64,000 bases of DNA, from contig NZ_DGLD01000013.1 in the NCBI RefSeq assembly GCF_002387245.1, positions 186,001 through 250,000 on the forward strand. The letters are read 5' to 3'. Shown in pieces: positions 25,864-34,588 of this stretch. This DNA is from Brevundimonas sp. UBA4553. Lineage in GTDB: Bacteria > Pseudomonadota > Alphaproteobacteria > Caulobacterales > Caulobacteraceae. The notes beneath the pieces were generated by a model. It did no database searches. It saw only the letters and a list, made by a program, of their open reading frames with translations, and had not been told where the DNA came from. Position numbers and translations under genes: made by a program. The stretch's first letter is position 1, and each line of letters starts with the position of its first letter.

Positions 25864-27822
25864 TTACGGACGGCCCACCAGCTGATCCACCGAGCCCGAG
25901 GTGACTGGGTGATAGAGCGGCCGGGCCTTGGCGTAGATGCGGGTGGCGATCGGGCGGCCCCAGTCGCCCTCGCCCCACAGGGTCTGGAACAGGGGCAGGA
26001 CGAACTTGCGACGGCCCTGGCTGGTCAGGAAGCGGTCGGCGGTGGCGACGGCGGGCTCATAGCGATGCGCCAGGGCGATCTGCAGCCAGGCGAAGGTCAG
26101 CTCGGCGTTGCCTTCATTGGCCAGGTTGAGCGTCTTCTCCAGGTCGGCCAGTTGCGCCGGGGTCAGCCAGTCGGCGCCGGCCACTAGGCCCTCGGGACGC
26201 CAGGCCAGGAAGCGTTGGCGTTGCTGGGTGTTCCAGTTCTTCCAGTCGATGGCCGATGCCGGACCCTTGTCGGCGAAGAAGGTCTTGGCCTGTTGGTCCA
26301 CGGCCTCGAAGGCGTGGGAGACCGGCGGGATCCAGTTCGACGGCATCCCCGGTTTGTAGATCCAGTTCTCCAGCTGCAGCTGGGCCTCCAGCGCCGCGTC
26401 GCCCTTGATCAGGTGCTCGCGGATGTCGGCCAGGAAGCCGACGTCGGTCATGGGCTGGAAGGCGTGGCGGTCGAAGTAGCCGCGCAGCCAGCCGTCGAAC
26501 GTCTCGCGGCCGACGATGCGTTCGATGGTGCGCAGCATGGCCGCGCCCTTCTCATAGGGCACGCCCGACAGGCCGTCGTCGGGGTCGCGCCCGGTCAGGT
26601 CGATGTGCAGCTTGGTGTCGTCCGGCGCGGTGGTCGCCAGTTCGGCCGACAGCTCGCCCCAGCCCAGGACCTGCTCCTGCAGCGCGCGGTCGCGGCCGTA
26701 CAGGGCCTCCATGATCCGGTTCTCGAAATAGACGGTGGTGCCTTCGTTCAGCCAGATGTCCGACCAGGTGGCGTTGGTCACCAGATTGCCGGACCAGCTG
26801 TGGGCCAGTTCGTGCGCCACCAGCGAGACCAGGGACTGATCCCCGGCGATGATGGTCGGGGTGGCGAAGGTCAGGCGCGGGTTCTCCATCCCGCCGAAGG
26901 GGAAGCTGGGCGGCAGGACCAGCAGGTCGTAGCGGCCCCAGCGATAGGGGCCGTAGAGGGCCTCGGCCGCATCGACCATGCGCGGGGTGGATTGCAGCTC
27001 GGCGCGGGCGGCCTCCAGACGGCTCGGCTCGGTCCAGACGCCGGTGCGGCCGTCGAAGGAGGCGAAGGCGATGTCGCCGATGCCGATGGCCATCAGATAG
27101 GGCGGGATCGGATGATCCATGTCAAAGCGCCAGGCCTTCTGGCCGGCGCCCGCGGCCTCGCCCTGCGGCGTCAGGTGCTCGGCGGACATAACCACGGTCA
27201 GGTCGGCGGGGGCGACGATGCGGGCGGAATAGGTCTGGCGGATGCCGGGGCTGTCCTGGGTCGGGACCCAGGTGCGGGTCAGGATGGCCTGGCCCTGGCT
27301 GAACAGATAGGGCTTCTGGCCGCCCGCCGTCTGCTGCGGGCTGAGCCATTGCAGCGCCGCCGCGTCGGGGCGGGTTGAATAGTCGATGACGACCTTCTGG
27401 ACCTCGGCGCCGGCGAAGGCGGGCAGGTGGACGGTCAGGGCCTGACCCTTGATGGCGTCGACGGCGCCCAGCGCATGGCGCAGGGGACGGCCTTGGGCGT
27501 CGCGCACGCCGCGGATGTCCAGGTTCTTGGTGTCCAGCACCACTTCGGTCGCGCCGACGCGGCCGGTGACGTCCAGCGTGGCCGAGCCCGACAGGGTCTT
27601 GGCGGCGAAGTCGGCGGTCAGGTCCAGCGCCACATGGCCGACGCGCGCCTCGGCCGGGCGGGCGTTGGAGTGGATGTCGTTGGCGTAGGCGAAGGCGGGG
27701 GCCTCAGCGGCAGGCGAGGTCATCGACGAGCCTCCGGGCGCGGTGGCGCAGGCGCCCAGGGAAGAGACAAGGGCGGCGGCGAGGGCGAGGGCGGAAACCT
27801 GCCCAACCAGCTTCAGGGACAT
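25864..27822 (-). CDS. M1 family zinc metallopeptidase (leukotriene A4 hydrolase-like aminopeptidase)
   Basis: Exported aminopeptidase, 652 residues. The signal peptide has a lipobox (VSSLGACATA, Cys about residue 25). The N-terminal beta domain is followed by the exopeptidase motif GGMENPRLTF and the zinc site HELAHSWSGNLVTNATW, with the distal Glu in DIWLNEGTTVYFENRIMEAL. The C-terminal helical domain (LEKTLNLANEGNAELTFAWL, then HRYEPAVATADRFLTSQGRR) is of the LTA4H type. It likely releases N-terminal amino acids from peptides in the periplasm. The hairpin at 25820-25854 follows the stop. Confidence 0.93.
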   Translation of the reverse strand: MSLKLVGQVSALALAAALVSSLGACATAPGGSSMTSPAAEAPAFAYANDIHSNARPAEARVGHVALDLTADFAAKTLSGSATLDVTGRVGATEVVLDTKNLDIRGVRDAQGRPLRHALGAVDAIKGQALTVHLPAFAGAEVQKVVIDYSTRPDAAALQWLSPQQTAGGQKPYLFSQGQAILTRTWVPTQDSPGIRQTYSARIVAPADLTVVMSAEHLTPQGEAAGAGQKAWRFDMDHPIPPYLMAIGIGDIAFASFDGRTGVWTEPSRLEAARAELQSTPRMVDAAEALYGPYRWGRYDLLVLPPSFPFGGMENPRLTFATPTIIAGDQSLVSLVAHELAHSWSGNLVTNATWSDIWLNEGTTVYFENRIMEALYGRDRALQEQVLGWGELSAELATTAPDDTKLHIDLTGRDPDDGLSGVPYEKGAAMLRTIERIVGRETFDGWLRGYFDRHAFQPMTDVGFLADIREHLIKGDAALEAQLQLENWIYKPGMPSNWIPPVSHAFEAVDQQAKTFFADKGPASAIDWKNWNTQQRQRFLAWRPEGLVAGADWLTPAQLADLEKTLNLANEGNAELTFAWLQIALAHRYEPAVATADRFLTSQGRRKFVLPLFQTLWGEGDWGRPIATRIYAKARPLYHPVTSGSVDQLVGRP

Positions 27823-27874
27823 CGAACGCTCCGTATTCAGATGCGTGCGAAAAGGCTCCCTCCGCCGCGAAAGA

Positions 27875-29143
27875 TCAAGCCTTGGTTGAGCCCGGGGCGG
27901 CGACCGGGCGCAGGTGGTGAGCCTTGAACAGCCGTCCCTTCTCCGCCACCAGCACCAGCACGAGGGCCAGCACGCCGAGGGCGGCGAAGCCGACCGTCAT
28001 CGGCACGGTGGTGCCGTCGAAATGCTGGCCGATCCAGAAGCCCAGCAGGGCGCCGCCGATGGTCGAGATGAAGCCCTGGGCCGAGGCGGCCGTGCCGGCG
28101 ATATGGCCCATGGGCTCCATGGCCATGGAGCCGAAGTTCCCGGCGATGAAGCCGAAGCAGAACATCTTGCAGGCCTGCAGCGTGGCGAACATCCAGAGAC
28201 TGTCATGCCCCGCATAGGCGATGACGGCGTGCAGGACGCTGAAACCGATGAAGCCGAACAGGGCCGTGTGAGCGATCAGGCGCGAGCCCAGCTTCTCGAC
28301 CATGCGCGAGTTCAGCACCGAGGCCAGGGCGATGCCGCCCGCGACCATGGCGAAGACGGTGGTGAACAGGCCGGGCGACTTGAAGACGTCGAAGAAGATC
28401 TGCTGCGACGAGTTGATGAAGGCGAACAGGGCGCCGCTGATCGCGGTCATGGCCAGGGTGTAACCCATGCCCTGACGATTGCTCAGGGCCTGACCAAAGG
28501 CGCCGGCGATGCGTTTGACCTTGATCGGCATCCGGTCTTCCGGGTGCAGGGTCTCGGGCAGGCGCAGGGCGGCCCACAGCAGGAAACTGCCGCCGAACAG
28601 GGCGAAGAAGCCGAAGATCCAGCGCCACGGCGCCACCAGCATGATTAGTTGCCCCACGGTCGGGGCCAGGATCGGCACGCCGAGGAAGACCAGGAAGCTC
28701 AGTGACATGACCCGCGCCATGGTCCGGCCCGAATAGCGGTCACGCACGATCGACACGGCCAGGACCCGCGTCGCCGCCGAGCCCAGGCCCATGCCGATGC
28801 GCGACAGGATCAGCCACTCGAATGACTGGGCGAAGGCGGCCAGGATGCTGAACGCCACATAGAGGCCGATGCCGGTGAACAGGATGGGTCGGCGACCGAA
28901 GCGGTCGGCGAGCGGGCCGTAGAACAGCTGCGCGCCGCCGAAGCCCAGCAGATAGGCGGTGATGACCCATTGCCGCGTGTTTTCATTGGCGACGCCCAGG
29001 TCCTCGCCGATGTGCGGCAGGGCCGGCAGCATGGCGTCGATGGCCAGGGCGTTCAGCGCCATCATGATGGCGATCAGGCAGACGAATTCGGCGAACCCCG
29101 GCCCCTTGGAGGCGGCGGCTGTGGTGGTCGGGGCGTTGGTCAT
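27875..29143 (-). CDS. Bcr/CflA family multidrug MFS transporter
   Basis: 12-helix drug:proton antiporter of the inner membrane (422 residues). The signature of the DHA1 Bcr/CflA group is present: ALAIDAMLPALPHIGEDLGV after helix 1, QLFYGPLADRFGRRPILFTG (motif A) between helices 2 and 3, and LILSRIGMGLGSAATRVLAV (motif B). The C-terminal half has LNSRMVEKLGSRLIAH. The substrate is unknown. It lies between the M1 peptidase and the HlyD-MFS-TetR efflux operon; a 72-bp gap separates it from HlyD, so it may have its own promoter. Confidence 0.9.
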   Translation of the reverse strand: MTNAPTTTAAASKGPGFAEFVCLIAIMMALNALAIDAMLPALPHIGEDLGVANENTRQWVITAYLLGFGGAQLFYGPLADRFGRRPILFTGIGLYVAFSILAAFAQSFEWLILSRIGMGLGSAATRVLAVSIVRDRYSGRTMARVMSLSFLVFLGVPILAPTVGQLIMLVAPWRWIFGFFALFGGSFLLWAALRLPETLHPEDRMPIKVKRIAGAFGQALSNRQGMGYTLAMTAISGALFAFINSSQQIFFDVFKSPGLFTTVFAMVAGGIALASVLNSRMVEKLGSRLIAHTALFGFIGFSVLHAVIAYAGHDSLWMFATLQACKMFCFGFIAGNFGSMAMEPMGHIAGTAASAQGFISTIGGALLGFWIGQHFDGTTVPMTVGFAALGVLALVLVLVAEKGRLFKAHHLRPVAAPGSTKA

Positions 29144-29215
29144 CGGGACCTGATGCGGCCTGCGTCAGGCTGACGCAACCCCGAAGGCGCATGAATTTTG
29201 CGTTGCAACACGACG

Positions 29216-30340
29216 TCAGCGCCCGTCGCTGACGTCGATCCGGGCCTTGACCGACATGCCGGGGGCCAGTCGCGCGGCGGCCTCCTGACCGGGGTCGATG
29301 GCGATGCGGACGGGAATGCGCTGAGCCACCTTGGTGAAGTTGCCGGTCGCGTTGTCGGGGCGGATGACGCTGAACTCCGATCCGGCGGCGGGCGCGATGC
29401 GCTCGACCCGGCCGGTCAGCTTCGTCCCGCCCAGGGCGTCGACGGCGATCTCGACCGGCTGGCCGACGCGGACATCGCGCATCTGCGTCTCCTTCATGTT
29501 GGCCGTGACCCAGATCGCGTCGGGGACCAGGGCCGTCAGCTGCGTGCCGACCGAGACCTGCTGACCCACGCGCACCGACACCTCGCCCAGGCGACCGGCG
29601 CGCGGCGCGGTGATGCGTGTGTTGTCCAGGTCGATCTGGGCCAGACGGACCTGGGCGCGGGCGTTCTCTACTGCGGCTTCCAGGGAGCCGCGGCTGACCA
29701 CGGCGGACGTGACGCCGGTCTGGGCCACGCCCTCGGCGGCGCGGGCGGCGGCCAGCTGGGCCTCGGCGGCGCGCAGGGCGTTCTGGGCCGTGTCCACCTG
29801 GGCCTGGGCGACCCAGCCCCCGGCGAACAGGGTGCGCACGCGCTGGGCGTCGGCGCGGGCCTTGGTCACGGCTGACTCGGCGCCGGCGATGGAGGCGCGG
29901 GTCTGGGCGACCGAGCCGCGCGCCGAGGCCTGGCTCTGGGCCGAGTTGGCCAGGGCGGCTTCGGCCGCGTGCAGGGCCGCCTGCGCCTGTTCCAGCTTCT
30001 GGCGATAGATGCGGTCGTCGATCGTCGCCAGCAGCTGGCCCTGCTGCACGGTCTGGAAGTCCTGCACCGGGACGGAGGTGACATAGCCGCTGACCTGGGG
30101 GCTGATGACGGTGACCTGACCGCGCACATAGGCGTTGTCGGTGGTCTGCGGCCCGCCGTCGAAGGGCGGCAGCCGCCAGGCGTGCAGGATCAGGCCGACA
30201 CCGACCAGGGCGATCAGCGCCAGCACCACGCTGATCATGACGCGTCGACTGCTGGACGGCTGGGGCGCGGGCGCGGCGGGCGGCGGCGGGGCGGCTGGAG
30301 CCGGAGCGGCGGGAACGGGTGAGGGAGTGGCGTCGGTCAT
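29216..30340 (-). CDS. HlyD/EmrA-type membrane fusion protein
   Basis: Periplasmic adaptor of a tripartite efflux pump (374 residues). One N-terminal membrane helix (about residues 33-52), a lipoyl half-motif (VISPQVSGYVTSVPVQDFQT), a long coiled-coil (about 95-200), the second lipoyl half (ITAPRAGRLGEVSVRVGQQV) and a beta-barrel domain (IWVTANMKETQMRDVRVGQP) are visible, as in EmrA. It lies 13 bp downstream of the MFS gene and is the last gene of the TetR-MFS-HlyD operon. No outer-membrane factor is in the window, so a TolC-like partner must be encoded elsewhere. Confidence 0.92.
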   Translation of the reverse strand: MTDATPSPVPAAPAPAAPPPPAAPAPQPSSSRRVMISVVLALIALVGVGLILHAWRLPPFDGGPQTTDNAYVRGQVTVISPQVSGYVTSVPVQDFQTVQQGQLLATIDDRIYRQKLEQAQAALHAAEAALANSAQSQASARGSVAQTRASIAGAESAVTKARADAQRVRTLFAGGWVAQAQVDTAQNALRAAEAQLAAARAAEGVAQTGVTSAVVSRGSLEAAVENARAQVRLAQIDLDNTRITAPRAGRLGEVSVRVGQQVSVGTQLTALVPDAIWVTANMKETQMRDVRVGQPVEIAVDALGGTKLTGRVERIAPAAGSEFSVIRPDNATGNFTKVAQRIPVRIAIDPGQEAAARLAPGMSVKARIDVSDGR

Positions 30341-30353
30341 GGTCGGGTCCGGG

Positions 30354-32039
30354 TCATTCGACAGCGGCGGCTGCGGCGGCTTGCGCCGCCTCGCGGTTGG
30401 CGGCGCGGCGCGCCTCGATACGGGGGCGGAAATGGTTGAGGGCGACCCAGGCGGCGCCCAGGGCTGCGGCGGCGGAGATCAGCAGGAAGACGTCGTTGTA
30501 GGCCAGAACCTGAGCCTGCTGGCTGACCTGCTGCTGCAACAGCTTCAGGCCCTGAGCCTGGCGCTGGGCGGCGTCGCCGAGGGTGTGGGCGTAGGCTCCG
30601 CCCAGCTGCTGCAGGCGCAGGACCACGTCGGGGTCGCCCAGGGTGATGCTCTCGCTCAACTGGTTGGAGTGATACTTCTCGCGGATCGTCTGGATGGTGC
30701 CGACCAGGGCCGAGCCCATCAGGCCGCCGATGTTCTGGCCGATGGAAAAGACGACGATGAAGCTGATCAGGTTCTTGCCGCCGCCCTGCAACACCTTGCC
30801 GAAGCCGATGATCATGGTGGGGCCGATGAAGAAGGCGGCGGCGAAGGCCAGAAGGGCCTGGCTGAGATAGAGGTTGGACGGACGCGTCAGCACCGTGGCG
30901 TGACTGTCCATGAAGGCCCCGACCGCGATCAGACCCAGGGCGATGGAGATGGGCTTCCACAGCTTCAGCGGGTTCAGGGTCAGGGCGCTGGTCAGGGTGC
31001 CGGCGGCCGTGGCCAGCAGCATGACCCAGAACAGGCCGTGCATCTGATCGTTGCCCAGCCCCATCTGCTGCAGGAAGCCGACCGCGCCCGTCGTCTGTTC
31101 CGACAGGACGATCCGCACCAGGATGATGGCCAGGGTCAGCCGCACGATGTCGCGCCCGGCCAGCCATTTCAGGTCGATCAGCGGATTAGTGCGATTGTAT
31201 TCGACCACCACGGCGGCGGTCAGCAGGATCAGAGCGCCGATCAGGGCCCAACCGATCCACGCCGCCTCGGTCCACCACACGATCCGGCCCAGGCCGAGCA
31301 CGGCGGTCAGCAGGGCGATGCCCGGCGCGAACAGGGCGAAGGTGACGAAGTCCAGCTTCTCGAAGGTCTTGACCCGCTGCGACGGCGGCATCTTCAGGGC
31401 GAAGACGGCGGGCAGGGCGATCAGCACCAGGCCCAGATCGAACATATAGACGGCGCGCCACAGGTCGTGGTCCAGCAGGCGGCCCACGCCCAGCCGCGCC
31501 AGCGGGATGGCCAGGCTGGACAGGCCGACGCCGATGATGATGCCCTTCAGCCGATGCTGCGCCGGGAAGGCCTGGATGATGTAGAGGATGCCGAGGGTCG
31601 ACATGCCCGCCGCCGCGATCCCGGCGATGCCCCGCACCACCAGGGTCGAGCCGTAGTCCTCCAGGAACAGGTGGGCCGCCGCCGTCGCCAGGAAGACCAT
31701 CAGGATGATCTCGGTGAACAGGCGCAGGCCATACTGCATCCGGAACTTGACCAGCAGCAGGTTCATGCAGGCGTTGGTCATGACGAAGACCACGGGCAGC
31801 CAGGCGGCTTCGGTCGTGGTCACGCCCAGCGACCCCGCCAGCAGGGGTATGTTGGCCGTGACCGCGGCATTGCCGAGACTGCCGGTCAGGGCCACCAGAA
31901 CGCCGACGGCGGCGTAGGCCAGGCGCCAGGCGGTCGAGTGGTCGGGCGTGGCCGGCGAGCCCGGCAAGGCCGGCCGCTCGTGCGGCTTCAGCGTCGCCAG
32001 ATAGTCGTCCCAGGGCAGGTCCCAGTTGCGGCGGCTCAT
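30354..32039 (-). CDS. DHA2-family (EmrB-like) MFS multidrug transporter
   Basis: A 14-helix drug:proton antiporter (about 561 residues). The start MSRRNWDLPWDDY at 32039 overlaps the tetR stop as ATGA, so translation is coupled. AAVTANIPLLAGSLGVTTTE and AAWLPVVFVMTNACMNLLLV mark helices 1-2. The late region ISFIVVFSIGQNIGGLMGSA is typical of EmrB/FarB partners of HlyD proteins. The frame stays open upstream across tetR, but only antisense-frame composition is seen there. It acts with the HlyD protein encoded next. Confidence 0.92.
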   Translation of the reverse strand: MSRRNWDLPWDDYLATLKPHERPALPGSPATPDHSTAWRLAYAAVGVLVALTGSLGNAAVTANIPLLAGSLGVTTTEAAWLPVVFVMTNACMNLLLVKFRMQYGLRLFTEIILMVFLATAAAHLFLEDYGSTLVVRGIAGIAAAGMSTLGILYIIQAFPAQHRLKGIIIGVGLSSLAIPLARLGVGRLLDHDLWRAVYMFDLGLVLIALPAVFALKMPPSQRVKTFEKLDFVTFALFAPGIALLTAVLGLGRIVWWTEAAWIGWALIGALILLTAAVVVEYNRTNPLIDLKWLAGRDIVRLTLAIILVRIVLSEQTTGAVGFLQQMGLGNDQMHGLFWVMLLATAAGTLTSALTLNPLKLWKPISIALGLIAVGAFMDSHATVLTRPSNLYLSQALLAFAAAFFIGPTMIIGFGKVLQGGGKNLISFIVVFSIGQNIGGLMGSALVGTIQTIREKYHSNQLSESITLGDPDVVLRLQQLGGAYAHTLGDAAQRQAQGLKLLQQQVSQQAQVLAYNDVFLLISAAAALGAAWVALNHFRPRIEARRAANREAAQAAAAAAVE

Positions 32040-32596
32040 GCCGGGCGCCCCTGGGGTCGGACGGCGTCCAGCACCAGCTCCAGAGTGCGGCGGCTCAACA
32101 GGTCGCGGTCGGCGGCGGCGGCTGTGCGCGACGGCGCGCCCAGCATCAGGGCGATGACGCGGATGTCCTCGATCGTCAGGTCCGGCCGCACCCGCCCCGC
32201 CGACTGGGATACGCGCAGCGCCTCGGCGCCGGCCTGCTTCAGGCCGCTGCGGATCGGGGCCAGGGCCTCGTCCCTCAGGTCGCGGATGGCGGTGGACAGG
32301 CCGGCGCTGCGGATCATCAGCTCGACCATCTGGCCGAGAAACCACAGGAAGACCTCGGGATCATCCAGGCGGTCGTGCGTCCGGCGACCCAGGTCCTCGA
32401 TCTGTTCCAGAAACACCGCCAGGGCCAGCTCCGACCGGTCGGCGAAGTTGCGATACAGCGTCGCCCGTCCCACGCCCGCCTGTTCGGCGATCAGGTGCAG
32501 AGGGGCGTCCAGCCCATCGCGCGCAAAGGCCTCGGCGGCGGCTATCAGCAGCGCCTCGCGGCGTTCGGCGGCGTCTTTTCGCAAGGGACGGGTCAT
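32036..32596 (-). CDS. TetR-family repressor of the efflux operon
   Basis: 186 residues. The N-terminal HTH is RKDAAERREALLIAAAEAFA, then PLHLIAEQAGVGRATLYRNF with DRSELALAVF. The rest is the helical ligand domain (FLWFLGQMVELMIRSAGLST). ATG 32596 is preferred to a TTG at 32608. It is the first gene of the operon, and a near-perfect inverted repeat lies at 32607-32628, immediately upstream. Autorepression relieved by a pump substrate is the obvious model (inference). Confidence 0.92.
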   Translation of the reverse strand: MTRPLRKDAAERREALLIAAAEAFARDGLDAPLHLIAEQAGVGRATLYRNFADRSELALAVFLEQIEDLGRRTHDRLDDPEVFLWFLGQMVELMIRSAGLSTAIRDLRDEALAPIRSGLKQAGAEALRVSQSAGRVRPDLTIEDIRVIALMLGAPSRTAAAADRDLLSRRTLELVLDAVRPQGRPA

Positions 32597-32606
32597 GAAG
32601 ATCGCC

Positions 32607-32628
32607 AAGTGGACACTTGTGTCCGCTT
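32607..32628 (-). promoter_or_regulatory. Candidate TetR operator
   Basis: AAGTGGACAC-TT-GTGTCCGCTT: the inner arms GGACAC/GTGTCC are perfect and the outer AAG/CTT also pair, with one mismatch. It lies 11 bp before the tetR ATG, the expected place for an autoregulated repressor. Confidence 0.75.
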
Positions 32629-32789
32629 AATCAATAGCGCTCGAACTCATTCTTTGTTTCGTCATGCGACGGCGCGCGACATTCCTCCTCGCCCAGCGGA
32701 ATGCGCCAGAACGGCCAAGGCTGCGTTCCGGGTCGATGACGATGTCAGGAAGCGTGGGGAAAGCGCCTCTTCAGGCGCTCATCCAGACG

Positions 32790-32874
32790 TGGTGCCGGTG
32801 GCCGGGCTCGAACCGGCACTCCTCTCGGAACAGGATTTTGAATCCAGCGCGTCTACCAATTCCACCACACCGGC
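32790..32874 (-). tRNA. tRNA-Leu (CAA anticodon)
   Basis: 85 nt with encoded CCA. The acceptor GCCGGTG pairs with CACCGGC. The anticodon arm is CTGGA-TTCAAAA-TCC with anticodon CAA. A long class II variable arm (TGTTCCGAGAGGAGT) precedes the T-arm GCCGG-TTCGAGC-CCGGC. Confidence 0.96.
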
Positions 32875-32945
32875 ACAGGTCTGGGAGGCGCGCAATCTAG
32901 CGGCGGAATTCGGGGGGTCAATCCGCGAAAGCGCCGCTGCCAAAA

Positions 32946-33467
32946 CTAGGCTGCAACCTCGACGTGACGATCGGTTCCGCCGGCCAGAATGCGCCGGGCG
33001 CGGATGTACATCTCGACGCGCTGCATCACGATCAGGCCGATGGCGAAGATCATGAAGGCGTCGGTGACGACGACCGCGTCCAGATGCCAGGCGGCGGCGT
33101 TGGCGTCCATCACCTCGCGCAGGCCCGCCCGCGCGGCGAACAGGCCGATCACCAGGATCAGACCCAGCGGCGAGGCCTGGGCCTTCAGTGAGCCGTCCGG
33201 TTCCTTCTCGATGGTGATGGTCTTGCCGCGCCACCAGCCGGCGACGCCGCCCAGACCCAGGGCGACGATGAAGGCGAGCCAGGCCAGGGGGCCGAAGTGC
33301 GGATGCTGGGTGTTGGCCCAGAGCCCGACCCCGATCAGCGTGGTGACCAGAACGGGCGTGACCCACAGCAGATGCGGTCGCAGCGTCCGTTTCCGGCGAT
33401 TGCGCAGCAGGACGATGATCACCGCGACGGCGATGCCGATCAGCGGCCCCATGGTTTCAGGCGACAT
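32946..33467 (-). CDS. CcdC-like (DUF1453) membrane protein
   Basis: 173 residues with about five membrane segments. The N-terminal helix is followed by RNRRKRTLRPHLLWVTPVLV. HPHFGPLAWLAFIVALGLGG, the basic GWWRGKTITIEKEPDGSLKA loop, and a last helix with DAFMIFAIGLIVMQRVEMYI fit the CcdC/DUF1453 family. No function is established in proteobacteria. It is a stand-alone gene, with its start preceded by GGGGGAG. It lies just upstream of the tRNA-Leu on the same strand. Confidence 0.8.
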   Translation of the reverse strand: MSPETMGPLIGIAVAVIIVLLRNRRKRTLRPHLLWVTPVLVTTLIGVGLWANTQHPHFGPLAWLAFIVALGLGGVAGWWRGKTITIEKEPDGSLKAQASPLGLILVIGLFAARAGLREVMDANAAAWHLDAVVVTDAFMIFAIGLIVMQRVEMYIRARRILAGGTDRHVEVAA

Positions 33468-33529
33468 GCGGAACTCCCCCTCCGAACGCCGTCAGCCTAA
33501 CGCGGCGAACGGCGCTCGAAAAGCGGAGA

Positions 33530-34537
33530 TCAGGCGGGCGAGACCGTCTGTTCGATGGCGCCGAAGATCGTGTGGCGCGCGTCGTCCAGCATCTCAATGC
33601 GCACCGTGTCGCCGTGCTTGAGGAAGGGCGTTTTCGCCTCGCCGGTCAGGATGGTCTCGACGGTGCGGACCTCGGCGATGCAGGAATAGCCCAGGCCGCC
33701 GTCGGCCACCGGCTTGCCCGGGCCGCCGTCGGCGTCCTTGTTCGACACAGTGCCCGAACCGATGATGGTCCCGGTGCCCAGCGAGCGCGTCTTGGCCAGG
33801 TGGGCGATCAGCACGCCGAAGTCGAAGGTCATGTCCACGCCGGCGTCGGCCTGGCCGAAGTCCTGGCCGTTCAACTGCACCGACAGGGCGCCCGACAGCT
33901 TGCCGTCGTTCCAGCGGTCGCCGAGCGCGTCGGGCGTGACGAAGACCGGCGACAGGGCGCTGGCCGGTTTGGACTGGACGAAGCCGAAGCCCTTGGCCAG
34001 TTCGCCGGGGATCAGGTTGCGCAAGCTGACGTCGTTGACCAGACCGACCAGACGGATCGCGGCCAGAGCCTCGTCGCGGCTGGCGCCCAGGGGCACGTCG
34101 CCGGTCACGACGACGATCTCGGCCTCCAGGTCGCAGCCCCAAGTCTCGTCCTTCAGCGGGATGGCGTCGCGCGGACCGAGGAAGTTGTCGGAGCCGCCCT
34201 GATACATCAGCGGGTCGGTCCAGAAGGTGGCCGGCATCTCCGCGTTGCGGGCTTTGCGCACCAGTTCGACGTGGTTCACATAGGCCGAGCCGTCGGCCCA
34301 CTGATAGGCGCGGGGCAGGGGGGCGGCGGCGTCGCGCTCGTGGAAGCGGCCGCGCGGCACGGCCTCGTGCTCGAGGCTTTCGGCCAGGGCCCGCAGCAGG
34401 GGCTCGCAGCGGTCCCAGTCGTCCAGCGCCGCCTGCAGCGTCGGGGCGATCAGGAAGGCGTCCGTGAACCAGTTCAGGTCGTTGGAGACGACGACGAGGC
34501 GGCCGTCACGGCCGTGCTTGAGCGAGGCGAGTTTCAT
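33530..34537 (-). CDS. Fumarylacetoacetate hydrolase family protein
   Basis: 335 residues. An N-terminal SH3-like part (MKLASLKHGRDGRLVVVSND) is followed by the FAH catalytic domain. Metal ligands appear in WGCDLEAEIVVVTGDVPLGA (ExE) and GLVNDVSLRNL (Asp), and the late GTGTIIGSGTVSNKDADGGP is typical of two-domain FAH enzymes. With hppD 4.5 kb away on the same strand, a role in tyrosine/homogentisate breakdown is plausible, but maiA and hmgA are not in the window. Confidence 0.87.
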   Translation of the reverse strand: MKLASLKHGRDGRLVVVSNDLNWFTDAFLIAPTLQAALDDWDRCEPLLRALAESLEHEAVPRGRFHERDAAAPLPRAYQWADGSAYVNHVELVRKARNAEMPATFWTDPLMYQGGSDNFLGPRDAIPLKDETWGCDLEAEIVVVTGDVPLGASRDEALAAIRLVGLVNDVSLRNLIPGELAKGFGFVQSKPASALSPVFVTPDALGDRWNDGKLSGALSVQLNGQDFGQADAGVDMTFDFGVLIAHLAKTRSLGTGTIIGSGTVSNKDADGGPGKPVADGGLGYSCIAEVRTVETILTGEAKTPFLKHGDTVRIEMLDDARHTIFGAIEQTVSPA

Positions 34538-34588
34538 GGCGAAAGTCTAGGCGCTTTCGGTCGTCCTGATCAACGTCCTGCAGACGCG

